A stretch of 60,740 bases of DNA from a virus, in the IMG/VR virus record IMGVR_UViG_3300044825_002458, positions 1-60,740 of that record; one strand, 5' to 3'. Numbering within the stretch: position 1 is the stretch's first letter; each line of letters opens with the position of its first letter. Position numbers and translations under genes: made by a program. Below the pieces are notes generated by a model that was not told the origin of the DNA, ran no database searches, and saw only the letters and a list, made by a program, of their open reading frames with translations. Shown here piece by piece: positions 9,029 through 16,901 of this stretch.

Positions 9029-9263
9029 CGGTCGCCCCCACTGAGTTTCGCGGGGCGTTCCACGCTACGTGTGCCCATTCGGGCCAGTCCGTATTGCTCT
9101 CGCGGACCTCGCGGGTCATCCGGAACGCTTCGATCACTACTGGCTTCTTGCGGAACTTCATCACTCCTCCTTCGCCGTTTCGATGGGAACTGTGTTGCAG
9201 GACGCTGGACTTGATGTCCTCGCTGGTGTTGGTAATCTTCGGTTCTTCTGAGTTACTGGTCAC
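9021..9263 (-). CDS. KFRKKPVVIEAF-type phage protein, C-terminally short
   Basis: The segment MKFRKKPVVIEAFRMTRE is the hallmark N-terminus of a widespread phage protein of unknown function, usually 90-120 residues. Here the match stops about 46 residues later (after WNAPRNSVGATDG), so the conserved C-terminal half is missing. Two starts look usable: GTG 9263, which overlaps the upstream stop as GTGA and has AGGAG upstream, and ATG 9161, with GGAGGAG seven bases upstream. The second gives the family-like N-terminus. Confidence 0.6.
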   Translation of the reverse strand: MTSNSEEPKITNTSEDIKSSVLQHSSHRNGEGGVMKFRKKPVVIEAFRMTREVRESNTDWPEWAHVAWNAPRNSVGATDG

Positions 9264-9472
9264 AGGTCATCTCCTTTGATTTCTCTTACGTGCTCTTGAG
9301 AACTGATTGGATTGGTAATGAGAGTATGGCCATTGTGCATAGCCCACCACGCGGTCTTCGCGATGAACTGCCTACCAAGGGAGTTTGTGAACTCAACCTT
9401 AGTCTGGCGGATCAACTCATTATGGGAGTTGTAGACCCTCAGCCTAACAAAGATTGGATTACGCTCCGACAT
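9260..9472 (-). CDS. Hypothetical protein, 70 residues
   Basis: A small protein with an N-terminal strand pattern (NPIFVRLRVYNSHNELIR). The start at ATG 9472 is chosen for the GGAGGT eight bases upstream, rather than the ATG at 9502. Function unknown. It lies within the overlapping chain of early genes. Confidence 0.55.
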   Translation of the reverse strand: MSERNPIFVRLRVYNSHNELIRQTKVEFTNSLGRQFIAKTAWWAMHNGHTLITNPISSQEHVREIKGDDL

Positions 9473-9659
9473 TTGACCTCCAGTACTCAATGACAATCGC
9501 AACGATTACCGCTGCGATCATGAACCCCATAGAAACTAGGTTGACCACATCCACAAAGTTCAACAGCTGATGCTTCCACATCAAGTAGAAGGCTCTACCG
9601 AGGGCCGAAACTGCAATCAGCCCGGCTACTACGGTGGTAATCAAAGTGGTGAGAGTCAC
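9459..9659 (-). CDS. Small two-helix membrane protein
   Basis: A 66-residue protein with two membrane segments (residues 5-24 and 38-59) joined by a charged turn. It starts at GTG 9659, overlapping the stop of the upstream gene as GTGA. It is a second tiny membrane protein in this cluster; function unknown. Confidence 0.6.
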   Translation of the reverse strand: MTLTTLITTVVAGLIAVSALGRAFYLMWKHQLLNFVDVVNLVSMGFMIAAVIVAIVIEYWRSNVGA

Positions 9660-10582
9660 TTTGAACCTCCTGCGGATCGAGCTCCGCCCTTATGACCGAG
9701 CTTCCTCAAAGTCGCCCTGATCTTCCGAGCAGTCGACTCATCGCCTCGCTCCTTGGCGATCTTCAACTGCTTAATCATCGAGTCCAAGTTACCCTTGTCG
9801 ATCGTGAGCGTGAGCTTCTCACCGCGTTCGCCCTTCTTAGCCCTGACCGAGTCGTATACGGCGCCTTCGATGAGCGACGGTACCTTACCCTCGAGCGCCA
9901 CGTGTTGAGCCGTCAAGTCGATGGCGAATGTTACTCGAGGACCTCCGGGCTCATCGCTTGTCATGTCGCAGTGGCGAGGCCCGCCCGCGGTGATGGACGC
10001 TGCTCGATGCTCCATCAACTTCGAGATCAGCATATCAAGAGTGCGGAGATTCTTAACGTGAATGATCGGCGACGATGCCAGCTGAGTCAGCTGGTCTAGG
10101 ATCGTCATCTTCCCATTGAGTTGTTGCCAGATGAACTGATTCGCCGCCGCCGTGATGTCCGCACTGAGCGACGACATGTCTTCACGCGGGTCTCGGTCGA
10201 AGTAGACGATCGACTTGATCGAGTACGACTTGCCAGACCACTTGCAGAAGATGTCGATGCAGTAGCATGGAGCTGCTAGGTGAGAATGCTTTGACCTAGT
10301 CTCGGTCATCCTCCACCACCCGTGGAATTCCACCTGTTGCCCATCCACAGGAATGTAGAACCTGAAGTTGATGTCCTTCATCCCTGCCAAGTCATACCAG
10401 ATGATCTGGTACTGCTTGAACCCGCGACTGAGCGGAGACAGCTCCTTGTGCTTCATCGTGAGTTCTTCGCCATCGTCGAATCGGACGACCGCAGTAGTGT
10501 CCGTACTGCTCAGCACTAGACCCTCATAGGGGTCGCCGTCGAACATGGCGCTTACTCGAATACCCTGCTTGATCTGACTCAT
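9656..10582 (-). CDS. Tudor-like protein with RAKLR-type basic tail
   Basis: A 308-residue protein with three visible parts. Residues 8-50 form a small barrel-like domain (GIRVSAMFDGDPYEGLVL, then VVRFDDGEEL) that closely resembles residues 172-218 of the SSB-like protein at 20466-21542. The middle is unrecognised. The last 35 residues carry the motif RKIRATLRKLGHKGG shared with three other proteins of this phage. Together these suggest a nucleic-acid-associated role, possibly with the SSB. This is inference; I know of no named family. Confidence 0.6.
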   Translation of the reverse strand: MSQIKQGIRVSAMFDGDPYEGLVLSSTDTTAVVRFDDGEELTMKHKELSPLSRGFKQYQIIWYDLAGMKDINFRFYIPVDGQQVEFHGWWRMTETRSKHSHLAAPCYCIDIFCKWSGKSYSIKSIVYFDRDPREDMSSLSADITAAANQFIWQQLNGKMTILDQLTQLASSPIIHVKNLRTLDMLISKLMEHRAASITAGGPRHCDMTSDEPGGPRVTFAIDLTAQHVALEGKVPSLIEGAVYDSVRAKKGERGEKLTLTIDKGNLDSMIKQLKIAKERGDESTARKIRATLRKLGHKGGARSAGGSK

Positions 10583-10896
10583 GACCGTTTAGCCTCCGCT
10601 TTCGCGATTTCGTCCTTGATCTGGTTAATCACTCGCTCACAGCGGTGATACGTAAGTGTGACTACCAACATGTCTACACATGATGCCCAAAGCTTAGACA
10701 TGAGCTTCCTTGCTTCGTCGTCTTCAGCTTTGTTGACCATCTCCATCACAGCGTTCCTCAACTCAATGACCAGTGATGCCCCCGTAGGTGACAACCAGAT
10801 ATCGAGTCTATTGTTGAGGTTCATCCGGTGACCCTCTTGAAGTGTCTCGAACGTCACCTTCTTGAGCCTCAAGACCGCTAGATCGGTTGTGCTCAT
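10579..10896 (-). CDS. Hypothetical helical protein, 105 residues
   Basis: A mostly alpha-helical protein with heptad-like stretches (residues 45-100) and a Lys/Arg-rich end. No motif is recognised. It sits between two genes that both encode the RAKLR-type tail and overlaps them by four bases on each side, so the three are probably co-translated. Confidence 0.6.
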   Translation of the reverse strand: MSTTDLAVLRLKKVTFETLQEGHRMNLNNRLDIWLSPTGASLVIELRNAVMEMVNKAEDDEARKLMSKLWASCVDMLVVTLTYHRCERVINQIKDEIAKAEAKRS

Positions 10897-11522
10897 TTTG
10901 CCCCTCCCTTGTGACCGAGCTTCCTTAGCTTGGCCCTGATCTTCCTCTTCTCCGAGGCATCCGTCGACTGTCGAAGTTGGTTAACCAACGTCTCGACATC
11001 CCCACTCATCGGAGCCCTCGAGGTTTCTACTTTCTTGGCGGTTGCCTCGAGGTGATAAGCCTTGGCAATGACCTGTCGATCTTCCTCGCTCAATTGAGTT
11101 CGTTCCAACCTGTCGGTCGTGAGCCGTTCACGATTCAACTCTCTCATTATTGGACCTACCTTGTAGATTAGTTCGGCCATGGTTGTTGAGAAATCCTCGC
11201 GCATCGGAGGATACTTGGTACCACCGCCTGCTTCAGCGACCTTAGTACCTAGTGCGGTTAATTTGAACGCTAGCCTGTTCCCCGCCCACTTCCACTGCAT
11301 GATGAGCTTCTTGGCCTTCAGCGCACCGAGCGCCTTCTCGAACCCTTCCCTCTGTTCTTGCAGTGGGCGATTGATCCAAGGATTCGGTAAGAATCCAAAA
11401 CGGGGCTCACCGAACTCAATCTGGCGGATCCCCTTGTTCCCATAGTAGCCGAGGAACATCATCAAGCTATGCTGAGGTTGTGACAACCCTAGTCGCATCG
11501 CGAGAGAGGTATCAGCGTTCAT
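10893..11522 (-). CDS. Putative winged-helix protein with RAKLR-type tail
   Basis: A 209-residue protein. The N-terminal 90 residues look like a winged-helix fold: a helix with LMMFLGYYG, a helix with FEKALGALKAKKLI, then a beta pair WKWAGNRLAFKLTALG. The C-terminus ends KRKIRAKLRKLGHKGGAK, the motif shared with 9656-10582, 11649-11870 and 35383-35676. DNA binding or early transcription control is plausible. It is the first gene of the 7.7-11.5 kb operon, with a promoter immediately before its ATG. Confidence 0.6.
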   Translation of the reverse strand: MNADTSLAMRLGLSQPQHSLMMFLGYYGNKGIRQIEFGEPRFGFLPNPWINRPLQEQREGFEKALGALKAKKLIMQWKWAGNRLAFKLTALGTKVAEAGGGTKYPPMREDFSTTMAELIYKVGPIMRELNRERLTTDRLERTQLSEEDRQVIAKAYHLEATAKKVETSRAPMSGDVETLVNQLRQSTDASEKRKIRAKLRKLGHKGGAK

Positions 11523-11529
11523 TCAGATT

Positions 11530-11558
11530 ATCATAGCGTTGGCATTTTGAAAGTCGAA
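11530..11558 (-). promoter_or_regulatory. Putative promoter, possibly leaderless
   Basis: On the minus strand TTCGAC (11553-11558) and TATGAT (11530-11535) are separated by exactly 17 bases. Only seven bases lie between the -10 box and the ATG at 11522, and there is no ribosome binding site. If this promoter is used, transcription would begin at or next to the start codon, giving a leaderless mRNA. Confidence 0.5.
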
Positions 11559-11586
11559 GCCGAAATCGACAATTTCAAAGCCTACG

Positions 11587-11614
11587 AAAAAGCCCCACTT
11601 TCGCGGGGCCTTTT
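11587..11614 (-). terminator. Intrinsic terminator after the 73-residue basic protein
   Basis: Read on the minus strand, AGGCCCCGCGAAAGTGGGGCT is a strong GC stem with a GAAA-type loop, followed by TTTTT. The opposite strand also ends in TTTT, so it can work both ways. It isolates the 11649-11870 gene from the downstream early operon. Confidence 0.85.
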
Positions 11615-11648
11615 CATCTCAGACGGTGCCGGTTTTACCGGCGATCAG

Positions 11649-11870
11649 TCACTTGCCTTCCTTGCGCAGGCCACCGGTGTGTCCGCGCGCACGGAGCTTC
11701 GCGCGCAGGCGACGCTTCTCGTCCGCGTCGGTCGCCTCCTCGAGCGTGGCGAGCAGCTGGTCGACGGTGCGCTCGTCACGGGGACGACCCGGCGAACGTG
11801 CCTCGTCCGACTTCGCGCTCTTCTTGGTCTTCGGGGACTTCTCGGCGGTCTTCTTGCTCTTCTTGGCCAT
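11649..11870 (-). CDS. Small basic AT-hook-like protein
   Basis: A 73-residue Lys/Arg-rich protein. Residues 1-25 are lysine-rich like a histone tail. Residues 26-31 contain SPGRPR, which fits an AT-hook core. The C-terminus is KRRLRAKLRARGHTGGLRK, the same motif as in three other proteins here. It has its own promoter inside an inverted repeat and its own terminator, which suggests separate and probably strong expression. A nucleoid-associated or DNA-condensing role is inferred. Confidence 0.7.
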   Translation of the reverse strand: MAKKSKKTAEKSPKTKKSAKSDEARSPGRPRDERTVDQLLATLEEATDADEKRRLRAKLRARGHTGGLRKEGK

Positions 11871-11928
11871 TGGTATTTCTCTCGGGGTTTGGGTCAGATG
11901 CTTGGGGAGGAGTTCCCCGTTGCGATGA

Positions 11929-11962
11929 GTTGAAGTATAGACTGAGGTCTCGTTACTTCAAC
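11929..11962 (-). promoter_or_regulatory. Promoter embedded in a 9-bp inverted repeat
   Basis: On the minus strand TTGAAG (11956-11961), a 16-base spacer and TATACT (11934-11939) make a good sigma70-type promoter for the basic protein gene. The arms GTTGAAGTA (11929-11937) and TACTTCAAC (11954-11962) are perfect inverse copies covering both promoter boxes. A dimeric repressor could bind here and block the promoter. Confidence 0.6.
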
Positions 11963-11971
11963 TATTAAAAT

Positions 11972-14071
11972 CTAGAACCCCGCAACTTTTTTCAATCGCT
12001 TCGACCATTGGATAGTCTTAGTACCCTCGACGAGTCTATTCGACCTAGCCAGCTTAATCGCCTCGTCAAGGTCAATGCCGACCTCCTTGGGGTCGACCTT
12101 CTGTGACCATCGCTTGATTACCACCTCAGCATCGACAATGATCGGCATGAAGAAGTCAGTATGGTTCTCCATTAGCCTGATGATGGTGGGTACCAGTACT
12201 CTCTGCTCAGACCTAACCATCTCAATGACCAGCTCGTCATGCACCGTCAGGATGACTCTTGACTTGTATCCGCCCTTCCTCAACATGTAGGCAATATCGA
12301 CCAAAGCTCGTTTCATCAAATCCGCTGATGTGCCTTGACAGTCATAGTTCAGGCCCTTGTATGCAAACCTGACAGGTATGTGGTACCGCCTACCGAACGG
12401 ATTTCGAATGTATCCATTACGGGACAGCTCGACCTTCAGATTGTTGGTGGTTCGTCGAACGCTGGGGAACTCATCATGGTATACTGACAACCACGACCTA
12501 GTTTGATCAGCCGTGGTCGGGAATCCATCCCTTGTCATTGTCTCCGCCAGTGTGTCGGCGCCCGATCCATACAACGGACCGAAGTTGACCTTCTTAGCGC
12601 GCTTTCGCTGCTCGTCAGTAACATCCTCCGGCCGACATCGATTGATCTTACTTGCAGTGTGGCGGTGGATATCGTTCAGGATGGCTTTCACCATCTTTGG
12701 GTCTTGGGCGAAGTGTGCGAACAGCCTCATCTCGACTTGTGAATAGTCGAAGTGCCAGTGGACTCGCCCCTTTCGGGGAATGAAGCATTCACGAGGCCCC
12801 AGCAATCTTGGCATGTTCTGAAGATTGGGCTCGGATGACGAGAACCTCCCCGTCTTGGCTTCAGCTTGATTGAACGAGCAGTGGATAATACCAACTTCTC
12901 GACCACTCGGCTCAACCTCAACATCGGTAGCCATTTGAAGCATGTTATCGTAGTATGTGCTAACCATCTTCGATAACTCGCGGAACTTCAATACGAACGG
13001 AGGGAGCAATTCACTCGTACTCAGCTTGTTAACTCTAACCGCCTTCTTGACCTCTCGATAGAACTGAGGGAATAGCCACCCTTTCTCGCCAGATTCACGG
13101 ATAACCGATTGAAGAGGTGGACTGACATACTGGATCATGGCGTACTCGTCGAACGACCATCGACCGCCGCCCCTCACCTGACCAGACTTGTCTTTCTTAG
13201 GCTTAGTTCGATGCTTAAGCTCGATACCAACCTTGTTGAACGCAGCCTCCATTTGAACAGGGCTACCAGGGTTGAACGACTCGATCTCGAGCGGTATTTG
13301 AACTTTGACCTTTTCCCCCTTTACTCGCTTGGTCTTGTTCTTCATTATCGTGAGCTTACCCACGACCTTATTCAACTGGTCTTTCAGCTTAGCCACTCCA
13401 ATAAGTGACCTCTCCCTCAGTTGCTTTACTCGAGTCAAGTCGATAGGGACACCTCGATCTTCCATATCGACACAGTCGAACATCAGCTGTTGCTCAGTTC
13501 GATACAACGCTTCACACGTCTCTCTGATTCTACTTCGGAAAATCTCGTAGAGATAGATTGTAGATTCGACGTCCCACAGGTTACGACGTTGAACGATCTC
13601 GATTGGGGCATCGCTGAAGTTAGGTGCCCTACCATGTTCGAGCATGAAGCGACGCCGATTGGCTTTGAGCCATTCGATGATCTCGTCCTTATCACCCGGG
13701 TCCCTATCCGCGAACCGAATAGCCAACGATCGGAGGTCGTGGTTTGGCAACAGCGAGTTAACAAGCTTGCTTTGAATCAGTGTGCAGTGAGTCCTCGCTC
13801 GAGGAAACTTTACACCCTCAACGCCAAGGAACTTGATCTCGGTCTTCATGTTGTGACCGACGAACTCGTTACTTGTGTTACTTACCTGGCGATTCAGCCA
13901 CTCGATCGAGCTCGGTGTGATTCGAGTAAACCCGTATTCACCCTTGTTGGTGAAGAAGCTGAAACAGAAGGCTCTGTTGCCCTTATAGACGTTAAGGCCG
14001 TTTGTCTCTACGTCAATAGCGACGATACGACCATGAAGATCGGGGAATTCACATGCTTCAGTACCTCGCAT
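11972..14071 (-). CDS. DNA polymerase, family A, with 3'-5' exonuclease
   Basis: A 699-residue replicative polymerase. The exonuclease domain shows motif I AIDVETNG (D20, E22), motif II GHNMKTEIKFL and motif III in LWDVESTIYLYE. The polymerase domain has motif A FDYSQVEMRLFAH, motif B RAKKVNFGPLYG and motif C TVHDELVIE (H611, D612, E613). All catalytic acids are present. There is no 5'-3' exonuclease domain, as usual in phage enzymes. The ATG overlaps the dCMP deaminase gene by 64 bases; no later start keeps the first exonuclease motif. It lies downstream of the nucleotide genes in one transcription unit. Confidence 0.95.
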   Translation of the reverse strand: MRGTEACEFPDLHGRIVAIDVETNGLNVYKGNRAFCFSFFTNKGEYGFTRITPSSIEWLNRQVSNTSNEFVGHNMKTEIKFLGVEGVKFPRARTHCTLIQSKLVNSLLPNHDLRSLAIRFADRDPGDKDEIIEWLKANRRRFMLEHGRAPNFSDAPIEIVQRRNLWDVESTIYLYEIFRSRIRETCEALYRTEQQLMFDCVDMEDRGVPIDLTRVKQLRERSLIGVAKLKDQLNKVVGKLTIMKNKTKRVKGEKVKVQIPLEIESFNPGSPVQMEAAFNKVGIELKHRTKPKKDKSGQVRGGGRWSFDEYAMIQYVSPPLQSVIRESGEKGWLFPQFYREVKKAVRVNKLSTSELLPPFVLKFRELSKMVSTYYDNMLQMATDVEVEPSGREVGIIHCSFNQAEAKTGRFSSSEPNLQNMPRLLGPRECFIPRKGRVHWHFDYSQVEMRLFAHFAQDPKMVKAILNDIHRHTASKINRCRPEDVTDEQRKRAKKVNFGPLYGSGADTLAETMTRDGFPTTADQTRSWLSVYHDEFPSVRRTTNNLKVELSRNGYIRNPFGRRYHIPVRFAYKGLNYDCQGTSADLMKRALVDIAYMLRKGGYKSRVILTVHDELVIEMVRSEQRVLVPTIIRLMENHTDFFMPIIVDAEVVIKRWSQKVDPKEVGIDLDEAIKLARSNRLVEGTKTIQWSKRLKKVAGF

Positions 14072-14463
14072 CCGGCGTCCCTCAATAAGTTTCGGCCTTC
14101 GGGGTCTCGGTAGTCATCTAAATAGACTACCCTTCTGATACCTCGTTGAATTATACGCTGCGCGCACATTATGCACGGTGAGTGAGTTGAGATCATGGCC
14201 AAATTAGTCTCAACACTACGAGCCCTAAGAATTGCGTTCTCCTCTGCATGAAGACACATGCATGCTCCTTGAACACCAGTGCACCGATGGCGTGGGAGTC
14301 CCTTGGCCGGCCCGTTGTAGCCGATCGACACAACTTGTGTCAGATCGGCGGTAGTGATTATCGCACCCACCTTGGTTGGGCGATTGCAGGTCGATCGACT
14401 GCTCCACAATAGCGCAGTGACCATGTGGAGCTCAAGTCGAGTCGGACGTTCATCAGAAGACAT
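14008..14463 (-). CDS. dCMP deaminase
   Basis: A 151-residue zinc-dependent cytidine/deoxycytidylate deaminase that converts dCMP to dUMP and feeds dTMP synthesis. The zinc site is complete: HAEEN (H72, E74) and SPCIMC (C97, C100). A VGAIIT strand and GYNGPAKGLPR loop match the family. It is encoded directly after the synthase-like gene, with an 11-base overlap, and before the polymerase. In T4 the same enzyme works beside dCMP hydroxymethylase and dCTPase. Confidence 0.9.
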   Translation of the reverse strand: MSSDERPTRLELHMVTALLWSSRSTCNRPTKVGAIITTADLTQVVSIGYNGPAKGLPRHRCTGVQGACMCLHAEENAILRARSVETNLAMISTHSPCIMCAQRIIQRGIRRVVYLDDYRDPEGRNLLRDAGCEVLKHVNSPIFMVVSSLLT

Positions 14464-15250
14464 TGCGATCCTTCAAGTCTCGTCGATATGCATGTAGAGA
14501 GCCAGTGAAGTAGGTGAACGTGCCGATCTTCAGATCCAGCTCTGACGCGACGAGGTCTTGGAACATCATTGCCAACAAGATGTCGACCAGGAAGTGAGTC
14601 AACAGGTCGCACGACCTCATCGTGTAGATCAAGTCGACCGCCCCTTCTCGCGACAACAGTTGGTAGTACATCGAGCAAGGGATTCGGCCAACACCCCCCG
14701 CAAGGTTCTGGTCCTGAGACAGTTGAATGTCCAGCCCATCCCCTCCGTTTCGATACACCGGTGCGGATGGCACAGACAGTCCGTTGAAGATCGAGATGAT
14801 GCACTGGCGACTGTCGGCATTGTCCCTCAGTCGTCGCAAGACCGGCTTGAGTTGCGGTACGATACGTTCCGAGTAGGTGTAGTGGAACTTACCCTCTTCG
14901 TCACAGAAGTCATTCCACACCGACTGTCGGTGCTTCGACGAGTTCCCCGGATTGAGCGGGCGATTGCGATAGAAGCGATCATGGAACTCCTCGGTGATGT
15001 AGTTGTAGACCTCATTGACTTGTTCTTCACCGATCAAGTAGGCCACCAGCGAGGTAATCTGAAACTGAGTGACTATATCTCGGCTACCACTGATCTGGAA
15101 CCCATAGGCTCGAAGCTCCTTGGTAGTGAACTCTTCGGGGTCGGTAGCGACCTTGTTCTGCATGCTGGAGGGACGGGTAATGATACCCATCTCCCAGAGG
15201 TCTCGTTCGACTTCGCGGACCGCTTCCTTGATGTTCTGATAGATTCGCAT
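14453..15250 (-). CDS. Thymidylate synthase / dCMP hydroxymethylase family protein
   Basis: A 265-residue member of the ThyA superfamily, which adds a one-carbon unit to C5 of dUMP or dCMP using methylene-tetrahydrofolate. The catalytic cysteine is in IPCSMYYQ (C192). The phosphate-binding MRSCD follows, and TYFTGSLHAYRRD fits the C-terminal His/Tyr motif. In place of the canonical LGLPFN the sequence reads THFLVD, so by my alignment the asparagine that selects uracil is replaced by aspartate. That swap is characteristic of dCMP hydroxymethylases. The N-terminal half is diverged. Substrate remains uncertain (dUMP or dCMP), and so does the product (methyl or hydroxymethyl). Confidence 0.75.
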   Translation of the reverse strand: MRIYQNIKEAVREVERDLWEMGIITRPSSMQNKVATDPEEFTTKELRAYGFQISGSRDIVTQFQITSLVAYLIGEEQVNEVYNYITEEFHDRFYRNRPLNPGNSSKHRQSVWNDFCDEEGKFHYTYSERIVPQLKPVLRRLRDNADSRQCIISIFNGLSVPSAPVYRNGGDGLDIQLSQDQNLAGGVGRIPCSMYYQLLSREGAVDLIYTMRSCDLLTHFLVDILLAMMFQDLVASELDLKIGTFTYFTGSLHAYRRDLKDRNVF

Positions 15251-16149
15251 CAGACTGCCTTTTCGAAGCCCAGAGCTTCGACTTTGAGGGTTGGTGGAAC
15301 GTTCTTCTTGCTGTGACCCATATGCTCCATCCAGCGGCGTTTGATCCGCTTGAATGGGCCGTACTTCTCGTGGCTGAGCATGTCGTTACCGTGCTCCTTG
15401 TATGCCTCAAGGATCTTCAAGTACCAGATGGTCATGTGGTACCAGGTGGGGCTCATCGAACTACGCTTCTTTTTGAGCCCCTCCCTACCGAGGTTCGCGA
15501 GCGACTCAAGCTCCTTGAACAGGTGTTTCTTCGAAAACACATACGGGAGGGTCTTGAAGCAGTGAAGCTGCTGAGATGTGATGAACCACCGGAATGCGAT
15601 GTCGCCCTCGTACCCGCTCTTCTTGGCGATCGCTGCCGCAATCCGATTAGCGATTGCAGCATCGAGCAGGGCCATGTAGCCCATGTATGTGGTCCTCGAG
15701 TAGATCGTGAGGCACGGTGAGTTCGGATCCTTCGGGGATCCCCGGAATGTTGCTCCCATGAGACATCCGCCCCATCGATGCTTCTTCGCGTATCGATCCG
15801 GGTCTCGGAACATCATGTTCGCAGTGGCACCTTGACGAGACTCGCCCGTCACGATTTCCACTGCCTGATCGATGAATCGACTCAGCGGCTCGAGGGGCAC
15901 ATACTCACGAATGAGGCGACTCCACCGCGACCGATTGAGCCACAACTCACGACCTACGTCGAGGTCGAACTTGTAGTCCGGAGTGTAGAGGCAAGTGTGA
16001 TAGAGGTGGGTCTCGATGTTGAGGACTGCGTCCGGCGCAGGGAGGTCGATATGGCCATCGACGGCATTGCTCATCAGCTCGGTCATATCCGAGCCCTCAA
16101 TGAACCACATGCCGTATCGATGGTCAAAGTTACTGTATGCGGTTCCCAT
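15250..16149 (-). CDS. Second, highly diverged thymidylate-synthase-like protein
   Basis: A 299-residue protein without a simple family match. Its core reads WGGCLMGATFR (C129), then LTIYSRTTYMGYMALLD (R152), an Ala/Ile-rich helix, and FITSQQLHCFKTL (H196). This parallels the order in ThyA enzymes: catalytic Cys, the RSxD phosphate motif, a buried helix, then a QLH-like motif. I infer the same fold with altered substrate contacts. The start is ATG 16149, overlapping the dUTPase stop as TGATG. A longer frame upstream lies wholly inside that gene. Adjacency to the first ThyA-like gene suggests consecutive steps or a heteromer. Confidence 0.55.
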   Translation of the reverse strand: MGTAYSNFDHRYGMWFIEGSDMTELMSNAVDGHIDLPAPDAVLNIETHLYHTCLYTPDYKFDLDVGRELWLNRSRWSRLIREYVPLEPLSRFIDQAVEIVTGESRQGATANMMFRDPDRYAKKHRWGGCLMGATFRGSPKDPNSPCLTIYSRTTYMGYMALLDAAIANRIAAAIAKKSGYEGDIAFRWFITSQQLHCFKTLPYVFSKKHLFKELESLANLGREGLKKKRSSMSPTWYHMTIWYLKILEAYKEHGNDMLSHEKYGPFKRIKRRWMEHMGHSKKNVPPTLKVEALGFEKAV

Positions 16150-16898
16150 CAGTAGTTGCTCCGTTGGCGAAACTGATTGACCGCATGCTTCTTGTGGTAG
16201 AAGATGAAGACATCCTTCATGCTGAGCCCCATGAACGAGATGATTCCAAAGAGCTCGTACCAGGCCGCCAGGAACATGGATCGGAACATCGCCGCGTCTG
16301 TGGCCATCTGGGATTGCTTCCACGGCTTGTTCTTGAGTGTGTTGGCGGCAAGCCCCAGATACCGGATCGTATTCCACAGCATACGATCACATGCAACCGG
16401 ATCGGACGCCACCGCCTCGGGATTCAATGACCTACGGAGCGTCGAAGTCGCGGTGAGCCCGCTTCGTTCGAACGACTTAGTCGCCATCCGAGCTACGTCG
16501 GTCGGCGAAACCATCGCGATGATGGATGCCTCGGTCATGAAGTGAACGGCATCGATCAGTTCTTCTACGCAGTGGCGGAAGCTCGATGAAGTGCCTTCCT
16601 CCACTTCACCGTATGTCGGATAGAACTCGAACGCTTCGGCCAACTCCTCAGTGGCTCGCCAGAACATGTCCTTCAACCGAGCTTGGACTTTGGAATCATC
16701 GATCGAGTAAGCCGGCCACTGGATGTCGGACATTGAAATGGCGTATTCGCCAACCTTGGTTGGAATCACCGCCCCATTACGAGCCTCAATGGGCTCGTAC
16801 TTGTGGATCAAGGCCATCTGGCCTTCGAAGATCTTGACTACCATCTCGTAGTCGGTGACCGGGATGTTGAGAGGGTTTTCCACGTCGTCGATGTTCAT
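16149..16898 (-). CDS. All-alpha dUTPase/dCTPase (MazG superfamily)
   Basis: A 249-residue nucleotide pyrophosphatase of the dimeric dUTPase type. Metal-binding acids appear in TEELAEAFEF (EExxE) and EELIDAVHFMTE (EExxD). The C-terminus has the signature KKHAVNQFRQRSNY, which binds the base and phosphates in this family. T4 dCTPase-dUTPase (gp56) belongs to the same group, so hydrolysis of dUTP, dCTP or both is possible. It would supply dUMP or dCMP to the two synthase-like proteins encoded next. Confidence 0.85.
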   Translation of the reverse strand: MNIDDVENPLNIPVTDYEMVVKIFEGQMALIHKYEPIEARNGAVIPTKVGEYAISMSDIQWPAYSIDDSKVQARLKDMFWRATEELAEAFEFYPTYGEVEEGTSSSFRHCVEELIDAVHFMTEASIIAMVSPTDVARMATKSFERSGLTATSTLRRSLNPEAVASDPVACDRMLWNTIRYLGLAANTLKNKPWKQSQMATDAAMFRSMFLAAWYELFGIISFMGLSMKDVFIFYHKKHAVNQFRQRSNY

Positions 16899-16901
16899 GG
16901 T

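Noticed and set aside
13421-14113. Plus-strand 230-codon frame
   Set aside because: Antisense to the well-supported DNA polymerase; no ribosome site or family signal.
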